A stretch of 64,000 nucleotides of DNA, taken from Paenibacillus sp. FSL H8-0537. Its GTDB lineage: Bacteria; Bacillota; Bacilli; Paenibacillales; Paenibacillaceae. The translations under genes and the position numbers were made by a program. The stretch spans positions 1,413,501-1,477,500 of the forward strand of contig NZ_CP150290.1 in NCBI RefSeq assembly GCF_038051995.1, given 5' to 3'. Shown piece by piece: positions 38,632-47,866 of this stretch (the stretch's first letter is position 1; every line of letters begins with the position of its first letter). The notes under the pieces were generated by a model. That model ran no database searches. It was given only the letters and a program-made list of their open reading frames with translations, and had not been told where the DNA came from.

Positions 38632-40697
38632 GTGCCAAGATGAACGATAATCTTAACAATGAAGCCACTACCGGAATGACCTGGCGGGTAATTGGAATAT
38701 TTGGGGGCGGCCTTGCCGCCCTTTTCGTTTTATCCCTTCTTAGTCTTTGCTTCGGGGAAGCTAAAATCCCAGCAGCCACCGTGTTAGATGGATTGCTCAG
38801 CCGCCAAGATGTGATGGAGCATAATCTGCTATGGGATATCCGCATGCCGCGCACGGTTATTGGCATTTTGGCCGGGGCTGCGCTCGCTGCGGCTGGCGCC
38901 TTACTGCAAACGATAACGAAAAATCCGCTCGCTGCTTCCGATACACTGGGAATCAATGCTGGGGCTTACTTTATGGTTGTCCTTGGCGTGGTAGCTTTTC
39001 CTGCTCTGCAGCAGCAGTTCCCATTTTTAATGGCGGCAGCGGGGGGAATGCTGGCGGCGTTAATTGCCTATTTCCTGAGCGGCGGCCGGAAGGCCACACC
39101 TATCAGGCTTGCCTTATCAGGCATGATCGTATCCATGGTGCTTGGGGCGTTTACAACGGCCATTCATATTTTTAAGCAAACGGAAACGCAAAATTTATTT
39201 TTATGGGGCTCAGGTTCCTTAATTCAGCTGAACTGGAGCGGAGTCGAGTATGCATGGCCTTTCGTCATTGCTTTGCTTGGAATCACAATGCTCGCAGGAA
39301 GGCAATTTGATGCCTTGGAGCTCGATGAGTCTACCGCTCGTTCGCTTGGGCAGCGCGTAGGCTTAATACGGGCAATGGGGCTTGGCCTCTCGGTACTGCT
39401 TGCGGCGATTGTAGTCAGTGTAGTTGGTCCGATTGGCTTCGTTGGTCTGGTCGCCCCCCATCTTGTCCGGCTTAGCGGTATTCGCAAGCATCGCCTGCTT
39501 ATTCCCGCCAGCGCATTGTGGGGAGCGCTGCTTATTACGGCGGCGGATTTGCTTGCTCGTATGGTGCGGAGCCATTTAGGGGAAATGCCGGTTGGCGCGG
39601 TCATGGCGATTATTGGAGCGCCTTGGCTCATCTGGCTCGTACTGAACAAGATGGAAAATATATCCGGTTCAGGCTCTGGGCAGTCATCTATGAACATCGG
39701 CGGGGTAGCGCTGCGTATGCGCTTCGCTCCGACTGCGATATCCATGACCGTGCTGCTCATCGTTATCATTCTCGTAAGCTTGTCGCTTGGGGGAACTAGA
39801 ATACCGATTGCCGATTTGCTAGGCAGCCTTATCGGTGGAGGAGACTCAACCTATTCCGTGCTGCTGAATTTAAGGCTCCCGCGTACACTCGTTGCGGCTG
39901 GGGGTGGAATTGCGCTTGCCATTAGCGGCGTCTTAATTCAAAGCGCCGTCCGAAATCCATTGGCTGATGCCTCGATTATTGGCGTGACGTCGGGGGCGGG
40001 GTTTGGCGCGCTAATCGTATTGGTTGCGCTGCCGAATTTAACAATCTTCGCTCTCCCGTTTGCGGCAATTGCAGGTGGGATTCTTGCCGCAGCTTTTGTC
40101 TTTTTCTTAGCTTGGCGCAAATCTTTAAATCCGTCTGTTCTTATTTTGCTTGGCATCGCAGTATCGGCAATCGGCTCTGCGGGCATACAGGCGATGATCG
40201 TCAAGGCGAGCCTTTGGAATAGTACAGCCCTGATTTGGTTAACGGGCACAACCTATGGGAGAGGCTGGAATCAATTTTATAGCATTATGCTGTTTCTGAT
40301 TATCCTTTTACCGATTGCCTACTATTTAGGCCGAAAATTCGATTTGCTGGCGTTTGGCGACGAAAGCTCGATAGGCCTTGGCCTGCCGGTTCGAGGAACG
40401 CGGCTCTGGGCGATGATTATCGGCGTGTTGCTAGCAGCGGGAGCTGTTGCGAGCGTAGGTACGATAGGTTTTCTCGGGCTTATGGCACCGCATGTCGTGC
40501 GCATGATGATTGGGCATCACACGAGACGCTCCATTATTTTGTCAGGACTGCTCGGCGGCTTGCTGCTCGTCATTGCCGATACGCTCGGTAGAACAATCAT
40601 GGCACCGAAAGAAATTCCATCAGGTCTAATTATTATGCTGATCGGCAGTCCGTATTTCCTGTTCCTCATGTACCGCTCGGTGGTTAGGAAGTTTTAG
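38628..40697 (+). CDS. FhuB-type fused iron-siderophore permease
   Basis: 689 aa with two FecCD permease halves in one chain, giving about 18-20 TM helices. Each half has the motif series LRLPRTxxxxxxGxxLAxxGxxxQ (IRMPRTVIGILAGAALAAAGALLQ and LRLPRTLVAAGGGIALAISG) and a GxxxPHxxR ending (GLVAPHLVRL, GLMAPHVVRM). Most Firmicutes use two separate permeases; here they are fused. The ATPase is not encoded nearby, so a shared YusV/FhuC-type ATPase is expected. Confidence 0.92.
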   Translation: MSAKMNDNLNNEATTGMTWRVIGIFGGGLAALFVLSLLSLCFGEAKIPAATVLDGLLSRQDVMEHNLLWDIRMPRTVIGILAGAALAAAGALLQTITKNPLAASDTLGINAGAYFMVVLGVVAFPALQQQFPFLMAAAGGMLAALIAYFLSGGRKATPIRLALSGMIVSMVLGAFTTAIHIFKQTETQNLFLWGSGSLIQLNWSGVEYAWPFVIALLGITMLAGRQFDALELDESTARSLGQRVGLIRAMGLGLSVLLAAIVVSVVGPIGFVGLVAPHLVRLSGIRKHRLLIPASALWGALLITAADLLARMVRSHLGEMPVGAVMAIIGAPWLIWLVLNKMENISGSGSGQSSMNIGGVALRMRFAPTAISMTVLLIVIILVSLSLGGTRIPIADLLGSLIGGGDSTYSVLLNLRLPRTLVAAGGGIALAISGVLIQSAVRNPLADASIIGVTSGAGFGALIVLVALPNLTIFALPFAAIAGGILAAAFVFFLAWRKSLNPSVLILLGIAVSAIGSAGIQAMIVKASLWNSTALIWLTGTTYGRGWNQFYSIMLFLIILLPIAYYLGRKFDLLAFGDESSIGLGLPVRGTRLWAMIIGVLLAAGAVASVGTIGFLGLMAPHVVRMMIGHHTRRSIILSGLLGGLLLVIADTLGRTIMAPKEIPSGLIIMLIGSPYFLFLMYRSVVRKF

Positions 40698-40791
40698 CAG
40701 CGTTTGTGAGGCTGCTTGAAGCCTTCTGCTTTCCATTTCAGGTGGGAACGGAACGGTAAGGAAAACACCCTGCACAAAGACAGGTTTGGCG

Positions 40792-40970
40792 GCGGACACA
40801 GCAGCCGCTATTTCAGCAGAATCACGGATATGACGCAGGCTGCGGACTCAGGGGACGCTAATGCGCTGCCATAAGCCATTTTGATAGGATATTAAGGGCA
40901 ATAACGAATTTCCTGTCCGCTTATGGCCTGAAATGGGATCAAAAGCCAAAATAGCGGAGCCTCAGTCCGC
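40792..40970. repeat. Nested inverted-repeat intergenic element (about 180 bp)
   Basis: Outer arms GCGGAC...CCGCTATTT (40792-40813) pair with AAATAGCGG...GTCCGC (40949-40970), each with a 7-nt unpaired insert at matching distance. Inside, CATAAG/CTTATG repeats the symmetry, and GCGGACTCAGGGGACGCTA at 40842 is a diverged direct copy of the left arm. It is non-coding, and has the look of a MITE-like dispersed element. Confidence 0.6.
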
Positions 40971-41107
40971 GAAAAAAAAGCATGAGCGGGCCCGAGGTAA
41001 GCGAACGGAGTAACGATCTAATGCTGCCGTTCCCAGGCTGCCGTTCCCAGTTTTGAATCGTCAGAGGAAATTGCCTCGAATATTCGCTAAGCAAGAGCAG
41101 TTGCATC

Positions 41108-41153
41108 AAACAGTTCGATTATGGTTAGATATTACCATGATTGGCCTGTTTTT
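41108..41153 (+). terminator. Terminator upstream of the AraC-lipoprotein gene
   Basis: AAACAG and ATGGT arms pair with ACCAT and CTGTTT, followed by TTTTTTG and a further T run. It ends transcription of the permease operon before the regulator gene. Confidence 0.65.
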
Positions 41154-41218
41154 TGCTTTTTTTATTCATTTTTTCAAATAAAGACGAGTGCAGCGTAAGA
41201 GCAAGGAGTGAAGAACAA

Positions 41219-43180
41219 GTGGAAGTCACGAACGACAAGATAAACATGGAGGAGCAGCTGTTTTGGTTCACGCATAGTGCCATTAAAGTGATGGACGTTC
41301 GGCATATTAAAATGAAGCTAGGGGAAGCGCTTAGCGCCTATCGGCTGCCGGCCAATGCGTTTTTATTTGCGCTAAGAGGCAGTGCGGCGGTTGCTTTGGA
41401 CAATCGGGAATATGCATTCAAAAGATTTCAAATATTGCATGGCGGGAAAGGCTTTTATTTGGATATTGGCCCCATAGATGAGCTTTTTGAATATTATCTC
41501 ATCCTCTACAAAACGGTTCAGCCGCTTCGGAATATGCCAGAAAAACAGCGGCTGCTGGAGACAAATCCTTTTCGCATGCAATACGGTATTACGCCCGTTT
41601 TTCCAATATCCCTTTATGGGAAGCTGAAGCAGCTGAACGAAGAATTTCATAAGGACGGCAAGCTTGCCGAACTGCATGTGAAAACGTTGTTCTACGACTT
41701 CATCTATGAATTGCTGCGGCAGCTTGAGGAGCAGGAGGTTCCCGTTATAAAAGCGGATCTGGTCGCCCAGGCGGTCAGGTTTATCCATGAGCATTATGCG
41801 GAATCGATTACACTGGAGCGGCTGGCGAATGTGCTGGATTGCACGCCAAGGCATTTAACGCGCCTATTCAAAAATCAAATCCACCATAGTCCGATTGATT
41901 ATCTCATTCAGCTTCGCATCCAGAAGGCGAAAGATCTACTGACGAGCACGGAGGGGACTTTACAGGAAATAGCCACCGGTGTCGGCTATCCGGACGTTTA
42001 TTTTTTCAGCCGTATTTTTAAAAAGCATACGGGCATTTCGCCGATTCATTATAAAATGGATGCGAGTCCCCCAAGAAAACGCCCTTATAATCCATTATTG
42101 ATGTCCCGATACCCCATTGTATCCAGGAGGCGCAGCGGGCATACTGTTATTGGTGATAATCATTATCAAAAAAGAGGCGAAGGGGTATTAAGAATGAACA
42201 GAGTTTCCAAACAATCAATTGCCATTATGATGCTGCTTGCAGTGACTCTATTGGTCAGTGCATGCGGAAGTTCGGCAAATTCTCCAGCGACAAATGGGGC
42301 TGCGCCAGCCGCAAGCAGCCATACAGCGGAACAGACAGCGGGTGAGCGGGTACTGAAGGATGGTTTGGGGAATGAAGTTAAGGTTCCAGCTAATCCTCAA
42401 CGCGTTATAGCCTCTTATTTGGAAGATCATTTGGTAGCGCTAGGCGTCATTCCGGTTGCTCAGTGGTCGGTAAGTGATGGGAAGGTGCAAAATTATTTGC
42501 AGAAGGAGCTGGCGAATATCCCTGCTATTCCATCCGAGCTTCCCTATGAAGTCGTGCTGAGCTACCAGCCTGATCTTATTATTATCGACAATGCGGAAAT
42601 GGTAATGGGGGACAAGTATGCACAATATGCTAAAATTGCCCCAACCTATACAGTAGGCAGCGATGTCAACAATGATTGGCGGCAGGAGCTGCTGACGGTA
42701 GGAGAATTGCTGAATAAGAGTGAGGAAGCGAAGCAGGTGCTGGCTGATTATGAAGCGAAAGCTACAGATGCCAAGGATAAGCTGCACCAAGCAATCGGTG
42801 ACAAGTCGGCTGCGGTTCTCTGGGTAACAGCTAAAAATGTCTACGTCGTCAACCAAAGCTTATCCAGCGGCGATTTGCTTTATCGGGATCTGGGTTTGGC
42901 CGTTCCGAACGTGGTTGCAGAAATATCCTCTACGGCGAAGGCGAATTGGAGTGCGATTTCCAAGGAGAAGCTCGCCGAGCTGGACGCCGATTACCTGTTT
43001 ATTGTGAACAGCAGGGAGGCGACGAAAGAGGAAGTTTTGAGCGATCCGATCTGGCAGGGCATTCCTGCAGTGAAAAATAACAACGTCTACGCGTATGACA
43101 ACAATGCCAGCTGGCTGTACACAGGAACGATTGCCAACTCGCAAATGATTGATGATGTGCTTGAGAGTATTGTGAAATAA
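41219..43180 (+). CDS. AraC-type regulator in frame with iron-siderophore binding lipoprotein
   Basis: One uninterrupted frame of about 653 aa. The N-terminal part has an AraC ligand domain and a double HTH (ITLERLANVLDCTPRHLTRLFKNQIHHS ... LQEIATGVGYPDVYFFSRIFKKHTGISPIHYK). A 45-residue basic linker follows. Then, from Met at 42194, comes a complete lipoprotein (signal peptide SIAIMMLLAVTLLVSAC, then a Peripla_BP_2 domain). An AraC-SBP fusion exists in B. subtilis Btr, but without a signal peptide. Here the linker DNA carries a Fur box, and GAAGGGG lies before ATG 42194. The second half is therefore very likely also made as a separate lipoprotein. GTG 41219 follows AAGGAG; ATG 41249 is an alternative. 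Confidence 0.85.
   Translation: MEVTNDKINMEEQLFWFTHSAIKVMDVRHIKMKLGEALSAYRLPANAFLFALRGSAAVALDNREYAFKRFQILHGGKGFYLDIGPIDELFEYYLILYKTVQPLRNMPEKQRLLETNPFRMQYGITPVFPISLYGKLKQLNEEFHKDGKLAELHVKTLFYDFIYELLRQLEEQEVPVIKADLVAQAVRFIHEHYAESITLERLANVLDCTPRHLTRLFKNQIHHSPIDYLIQLRIQKAKDLLTSTEGTLQEIATGVGYPDVYFFSRIFKKHTGISPIHYKMDASPPRKRPYNPLLMSRYPIVSRRRSGHTVIGDNHYQKRGEGVLRMNRVSKQSIAIMMLLAVTLLVSACGSSANSPATNGAAPAASSHTAEQTAGERVLKDGLGNEVKVPANPQRVIASYLEDHLVALGVIPVAQWSVSDGKVQNYLQKELANIPAIPSELPYEVVLSYQPDLIIIDNAEMVMGDKYAQYAKIAPTYTVGSDVNNDWRQELLTVGELLNKSEEAKQVLADYEAKATDAKDKLHQAIGDKSAAVLWVTAKNVYVVNQSLSSGDLLYRDLGLAVPNVVAEISSTAKANWSAISKEKLAELDADYLFIVNSREATKEEVLSDPIWQGIPAVKNNNVYAYDNNASWLYTGTIANSQMIDDVLESIVK
42154..42168 (+). 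promoter_or_regulatory. Fur box inside the AraC-lipoprotein reading frame
   Basis: TGATAATCATTATCA is identical to the site at 37525-37539. It is 26 bp before the internal ATG at 42194, within sequence that is also read as codons (V-I-G-D-N-H-Y-Q). Only weak -35/-10 candidates (TTGTAT, CATACT, 17 nt apart) precede it. It implies a separate iron-regulated transcript for the lipoprotein half. Confidence 0.8.
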
Positions 43181-43195
43181 ATAAACAATTAAATC

Positions 43196-43247
43196 TAACC
43201 CGTAAAGTGGACTCTCTAAGAGTTTCCACTTTACGGGTTATTTTCTT
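43196..43247 (+). terminator. Strong terminator after the AraC-lipoprotein gene
   Basis: A 16-bp perfect stem, TAACCCGTAAAGTGGA with TCCACTTTACGGGTTA, is followed by TTTTCTT. Confidence 0.9.
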
Positions 43248-43357
43248 GTAAGGCTTAAATAAGTGCAGGAATAGTGATTTTATTGCCATATCAAAATCCC
43301 CTCCTATATTGTAGAATGATGCACATAAGCGCTGCAGGATAGAAAAGGAGACAACAG

Positions 43358-45157
43358 ATGAAGAGCTTTCAGCTAAGCAAGCTGTATATACCATTTACGT
43401 ATAAAATGATGATTCCTTACATGGCGCTTGTGCTGCTGACGGATGTGCTGGTCGGCTATATCTCATATACGATGCTCGTTCAGTCACGAACGGAGATGGC
43501 GGAGACGAATATTCGCACCGCGATGGAGCAGACGCGCAATAATATTGAATACCAAATGGATGAGATAGAACGTATATCGAGCACGCTTTTCAGCAGCTTA
43601 ACGTTTCAGAATGCCCTGCAAAACACGGGAGAACCGCTGGAGATTATGCTGAAAATGAAGGATGACATCATACCGCAGATGAGAGCGCCGCTCCAGCTGT
43701 ATGGGAACAATATCCGGCTCGCAGTTTACACGGTAGACGAGAAAATGTACGAGGTGCTGGGCGATGATATGGACAAGCCTATTCAGCGCAGAGACTATTA
43801 TGTGCTTTCGATGCATCATATCGAGAATACGGACTGGTTCAAGTCACTCCAAGCATCCAATCAGGATAATCTTTGGATACAGCTGGCTTCCGACCGCAAA
43901 CTAGAAAACGTTTCGCATTTTCGCAAGCTGGTGTCCTCCAGCGGCATGGCTTCTGTTATCGGCTATGTGCGCGTGACGGCTCGCTTTGATGAGCTGCTTG
44001 GCAACTTCGATACGTTCCCGATTGATCAAGGCATCAGCTTGCGACTTCTAAACACTCAATCAGGCGAGGTCATGTATACGCGCGGCTTGGCGAACCATCA
44101 GTCTAATCCGGCTTCCTACCTCAGTGTGAAAGAAGAAATACCCGGAACGCCGTTCGTGATTGAGACGCTCGTGCCCCATGCCTATTTAAGTAAAGACGCC
44201 AGCAAAATGCAGAAGGTCATCGTTGCCGTGTGTCTGATCAGCTTCCTGGTCATGGCGTTTATTGGCTACATTGTTGCCCGGTTGTCTGGCAAAAAAATGA
44301 AGCGAATTGTTATGCTGGTTCGCTCCTTCCAAGAAGGGAACTTTCATAAGCGGATTGGTTTTACCGGCAATGACGAGTTTGTTCATATTGCCAATTCCTT
44401 CAACCAAATGGCGACGAGCATTCAAGAGCTGATTAAAAATGTCTACGTGCAGGGCATTCAGAAAAAGCAGGCGGAGCTGGATGTGCTGCAAGCGCAGATC
44501 AGCCCTCATTTTTTGTATAACACGCTCTCGACGATTGGCAGTTTGGCTAATTTGGGTGAGACGGACAAGGTGACGGCGATGGTTCAGGGGCTGTCGAAGT
44601 TTTACCGTTTAACGCTGAATGGCGGCAATGTGTACATTACGCTGGAGAAGGAGATTGAACAGGTAAAAACGTATTTGGACATTCAACGGGTAAAATATGC
44701 CGATACGTTCGAGGTTTATTACGACATCGAGCCGGATATTTTGCAAACACCGATTATTAAGCTTATTTTACAGCCATTTGTGGAAAATATATTTAAGCAC
44801 GCTTGGTTTGGCAAAACGATAGCGATACGCATAACGGGCAGACGGCTGGGCGACCGCATTGAGCTGAAAATTATTGATACCGGCATCGGGATGCGGCCGG
44901 ATACGATCAAAAAAATGCTCTCGAATACATCCTTGCCAATGCCTATGCCTGTTCCTGCGGGACAAACGGATAAAGTGGAAGACGCCAAATCGGATAAATA
45001 TGGTCTGAAAAACGTCGAAGAGCGAATCAAGCTGCGCTACGGCACGGATTTTGGCATTCGAATCGGCAGCCATTATGGCGCGGGCACAACGGTGCAAATT
45101 ATTCTTCCGGTCGAAAATGCCGAGATGAGGGAGGATGCAGAAGGGATTTGGCTATAG
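43358..45157 (+). CDS. Sensor histidine kinase, YesM family (second set)
   Basis: A 599-aa membrane kinase. TM1 lies near residues 13-38 and TM2 near 285-310 (VIVAVCLISFLVMAFIGYIVARL), with a Cache-like extracellular domain between. A HAMP linker (FHKRIGFTGNDEFVHIANSFNQM) follows. The phospho-acceptor is H384 in ISPHFLYNTLST, and the HATPase domain has LILQPFVENIFKHAW, DTGIGM and YGLKNVEERI. Translation starts at ATG 43358 after AAAAGGAG. It is followed 25 bp later by its response regulator. Confidence 0.92.
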   Translation: MKSFQLSKLYIPFTYKMMIPYMALVLLTDVLVGYISYTMLVQSRTEMAETNIRTAMEQTRNNIEYQMDEIERISSTLFSSLTFQNALQNTGEPLEIMLKMKDDIIPQMRAPLQLYGNNIRLAVYTVDEKMYEVLGDDMDKPIQRRDYYVLSMHHIENTDWFKSLQASNQDNLWIQLASDRKLENVSHFRKLVSSSGMASVIGYVRVTARFDELLGNFDTFPIDQGISLRLLNTQSGEVMYTRGLANHQSNPASYLSVKEEIPGTPFVIETLVPHAYLSKDASKMQKVIVAVCLISFLVMAFIGYIVARLSGKKMKRIVMLVRSFQEGNFHKRIGFTGNDEFVHIANSFNQMATSIQELIKNVYVQGIQKKQAELDVLQAQISPHFLYNTLSTIGSLANLGETDKVTAMVQGLSKFYRLTLNGGNVYITLEKEIEQVKTYLDIQRVKYADTFEVYYDIEPDILQTPIIKLILQPFVENIFKHAWFGKTIAIRITGRRLGDRIELKIIDTGIGMRPDTIKKMLSNTSLPMPMPVPAGQTDKVEDAKSDKYGLKNVEERIKLRYGTDFGIRIGSHYGAGTTVQIILPVENAEMREDAEGIWL

Positions 45158-45182
45158 GCAGCTTAGAGGGGAGCATGCGGGG

Positions 45183-46757
45183 ATGGATATTAGTTTATTG
45201 CTCGTGGATGATGAGGCAATCGATTTGGAATGGCTACGGCGACGGGTAGTCGGCAATGAGCGCCTGCAATTGCAGGATGTGTCCGTTGCCACTAGCGGGT
45301 TCGAGGCGCTGGAAATGATGGAGCAGAAGCGCATCGACCTGATTCTCTCGGATATTCGCATGCCGATTATGTCGGGGATGGAATTTGCCCGCAGGGCGAA
45401 GGCGATTAACCCGATGGCGCATCTTGTTTTTATAAGCGGCCATCAGGATTTCAGCTACGCGAGGGAAGCGATCCAGCTGAACGCCTCCGGATATTTGCTT
45501 AAGCCGGTTGATGATACCGAGCTTCATGATATGCTGCTGGAGCTATGCAACAAAATCGAGCAGGAGCGGCTGCAAAACCAGTCGCTGACCGAGACGCTGA
45601 CGCTGGTGCATCAGGAGCTGCTGCTGCGTTGGTTTAACGAGCCGACATCGGGGCGGGTAGAGCAGCATCTTCACAGCTTCCTTATGCCGCTGCTGCAGGG
45701 CGGAGCAGCTGTTGCCATTATTGAAATGGATGATATGGAGTGGAAGCTGGGCAAGATGGCAGCGGGTGAGCGACGTTCCTTAACAGCGGAGATGGCGTTG
45801 TTTATTCGCGCCTTTGTTGACCGTCATCAAGTTGGAACGCTGCTGACCAGCTATGACTATCATTTTGTGCTGCTGGCGACGGTGCAGGAGGCGGAATGCA
45901 AAGCGCTGCTTGAAAAGCTGGTGCAAGCGTTTAACGAAGCTTTTCCCTATTCGATTACCATCGGGGCTGGCATGCATACAACGGTTATTGCCAAGCTGCA
46001 TGACGCCTATCAGCAGGCACAGGCAGCTCTGAGCATCAAATGGATTGTCGGGAAAAACAGGCTCATTCACGATGCAGCATCCTGGTCGCCTAAAGAAGCG
46101 ATGGCGTACAGCCTCGAAGAGACAGTAGACCGGATGCTGCGGGCGATGCTGGAATATGATCTGACGACGGTTGATGATTGCTTGCGGGAGCTGTTCAGCG
46201 GCGACCAGCCGCTAACCGGGAAAAACGACATCTACGACCTCATCATTCGCATTACGTCCAAGCTGCATGCGGATCTCCAGCAAATGAACGAGCATTTATA
46301 TGAAATTTTAAAATGGGACTCCCATCAGCCGTTTGTCTTGTTTCAATTTGAGACGGTGCATGACATTCTCTCTTGGCTGAGAAGGCGGTTTTTCGAGCTG
46401 TCCGAGCTGCTGTATTTGAAGAAGCAGCGGCAAAAGCGGAAGCTGATCGAAGAAATCGCACTTTATGTGGAGCAGCGGCTCGATCAGAAAATTACGCTCA
46501 ATGAGGTGGCGGCCCACTTTGATTTTACGCCGAACTACTTGGGCCAGCTGTTCAAAGCAGAGACGAATACGCTGTTCAGCGATTTTCTAAGCGAGCTGCG
46601 TATGAAGCATGTGTGCAAGCTGCTGGAGGACCCGACCAAGAAGATATATGAAATTGCCGAGCTGGCTGGCTATAAAAATATTATTTATTTTAATCGCCAA
46701 TTCAAGCAGCAGGTTGGCATGTCGCCGGGGGAATATCGGAAAAAACATAACATTTAA
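45183..46757 (+). CDS. Response regulator, YesN/AraC type (long form)
   Basis: 524 aa. The receiver (LLLVDDE, phospho-acceptor D57 in LSDIRMP, Lys in LLKPVDD) is followed by a long middle region of about 280 aa and a C-terminal AraC HTH (ITLNEVAAHFDFTPNYLGQLFKAETN ... IYEIAELAGYKNIIYFNRQFKQQVGMSPGEYRK). ATG 45183 has GAGGGGAG 8 nt upstream; an earlier in-frame start at 45135 would overlap the kinase gene and lacks a ribosome site. It probably activates the transporter operon downstream. Confidence 0.92.
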   Translation: MDISLLLVDDEAIDLEWLRRRVVGNERLQLQDVSVATSGFEALEMMEQKRIDLILSDIRMPIMSGMEFARRAKAINPMAHLVFISGHQDFSYAREAIQLNASGYLLKPVDDTELHDMLLELCNKIEQERLQNQSLTETLTLVHQELLLRWFNEPTSGRVEQHLHSFLMPLLQGGAAVAIIEMDDMEWKLGKMAAGERRSLTAEMALFIRAFVDRHQVGTLLTSYDYHFVLLATVQEAECKALLEKLVQAFNEAFPYSITIGAGMHTTVIAKLHDAYQQAQAALSIKWIVGKNRLIHDAASWSPKEAMAYSLEETVDRMLRAMLEYDLTTVDDCLRELFSGDQPLTGKNDIYDLIIRITSKLHADLQQMNEHLYEILKWDSHQPFVLFQFETVHDILSWLRRRFFELSELLYLKKQRQKRKLIEEIALYVEQRLDQKITLNEVAAHFDFTPNYLGQLFKAETNTLFSDFLSELRMKHVCKLLEDPTKKIYEIAELAGYKNIIYFNRQFKQQVGMSPGEYRKKHNI

Positions 46758-46786
46758 TCGTTTTTCTGTGTTTATCTCATCGTAAT

Positions 46787-46822
46787 GGCCCGGGGTCCGA
46801 CGGATTCCGGGTTATTTTTTAA
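46787..46822 (+). terminator. Terminator after the second YesMN pair
   Basis: GGCCCGG...TCC pairs with GGA...CCGGGTT, followed by ATTTTTT. It separates the two-component genes from the transporter operon. Confidence 0.7.
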
Positions 46823-46936
46823 CCGCTATTTTATGCAATCGTTGAATTAGTATAAGTTTTAGTTGTTCCCCTTAATTATGCGGACGCCCTGCTTTTCTTA
46901 TAATGAAAGCAGACAAGAGAAGAGAGGGGAGCACAG

Positions 46937-47857
46937 ATGAAGCGACACGGATTTATACAGGATGTCATCAAATATCGGGCTATTTTGCTCATGCTGCTGC
47001 CCGCCGTTTTGTTTTTTCTACTGTTTGCTTATATACCGATGGCGGGCATTATTATTGCTTTCAAGCATTATGATTATGCCGGCGGAATCTTCGGCAGCGC
47101 GTGGAATGGGCTGGACAACTTTCGGTTTTTCTTTGAATCGGGCGATGCCTGGCGCATAACAAGAAATACGGCGCTCTATAATATCGCTTTTATTGTAGTC
47201 AACAATGTGCTGCAAATTTTCACGGCAATTTTGCTGTTCGAGGTTGGGGGCAAATGGTTCCGCAAAATCGCTCAGTCGATTTTGTTTCTGCCTTACTTTA
47301 TTTCTTGGGTTGTCGTGGGCGCGATTGCCTACAACCTGCTCAGCTTTGACATCGGAACGGTTAATTCCCTGCTGAGAAATATTGGGATGGAGCCGATTGA
47401 TATTTATAATACGCCTGCCTATTGGCCAATTATTCTCGTACTGGTCGCGGCGTGGAAAACGCTCGGTTATGGTACGATCATGTATTTGGCGGCGATTACG
47501 AGCATTGATACCGAAATGTATGAGGCCGCGGAAATCGATGGCGCGAATATTTTTCAGCGTATCTTCAAGGTAACGATTCCTAATTTATATCCAACCGTCA
47601 TTATATTGGTGCTGCTGGCAGTGGGCAATATTTTCAAAGGCGATTTTGGGATGTTTTACAATATGGTCGGCAATAATGGTGTGTTGTTCTCGTCTACTGA
47701 TGTTATTGATACATTCGTATTCAGGTCGCTCATCACTTCGAATGACATTGGCATGTCGGCCGCTGCGGGGGTTTATCAATCGGTTCTCGGATTTACCACC
47801 ATTATGCTGTTTAACTATGCCGTTCGCAAGTATGACAAAGATCGCGCCTTATTCTAG
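46937..47857 (+). CDS. Carbohydrate ABC transporter permease, LplB-like (second set)
   Basis: A 306-aa, six-TM permease with EAA loop MYEAAEIDGANIFQRIFKVTIPNL and N-terminal LMLLPAVLFFLLFAYIPMAGIIIAFKHYD. It starts behind AGAGGGGAG. It is the first gene of a three-gene uptake operon next to a YesMN pair. No ATPase is encoded locally. Confidence 0.92.
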   Translation: MKRHGFIQDVIKYRAILLMLLPAVLFFLLFAYIPMAGIIIAFKHYDYAGGIFGSAWNGLDNFRFFFESGDAWRITRNTALYNIAFIVVNNVLQIFTAILLFEVGGKWFRKIAQSILFLPYFISWVVVGAIAYNLLSFDIGTVNSLLRNIGMEPIDIYNTPAYWPIILVLVAAWKTLGYGTIMYLAAITSIDTEMYEAAEIDGANIFQRIFKVTIPNLYPTVIILVLLAVGNIFKGDFGMFYNMVGNNGVLFSSTDVIDTFVFRSLITSNDIGMSAAAGVYQSVLGFTTIMLFNYAVRKYDKDRALF

Positions 47858-47866
47858 TGGGAGGTC

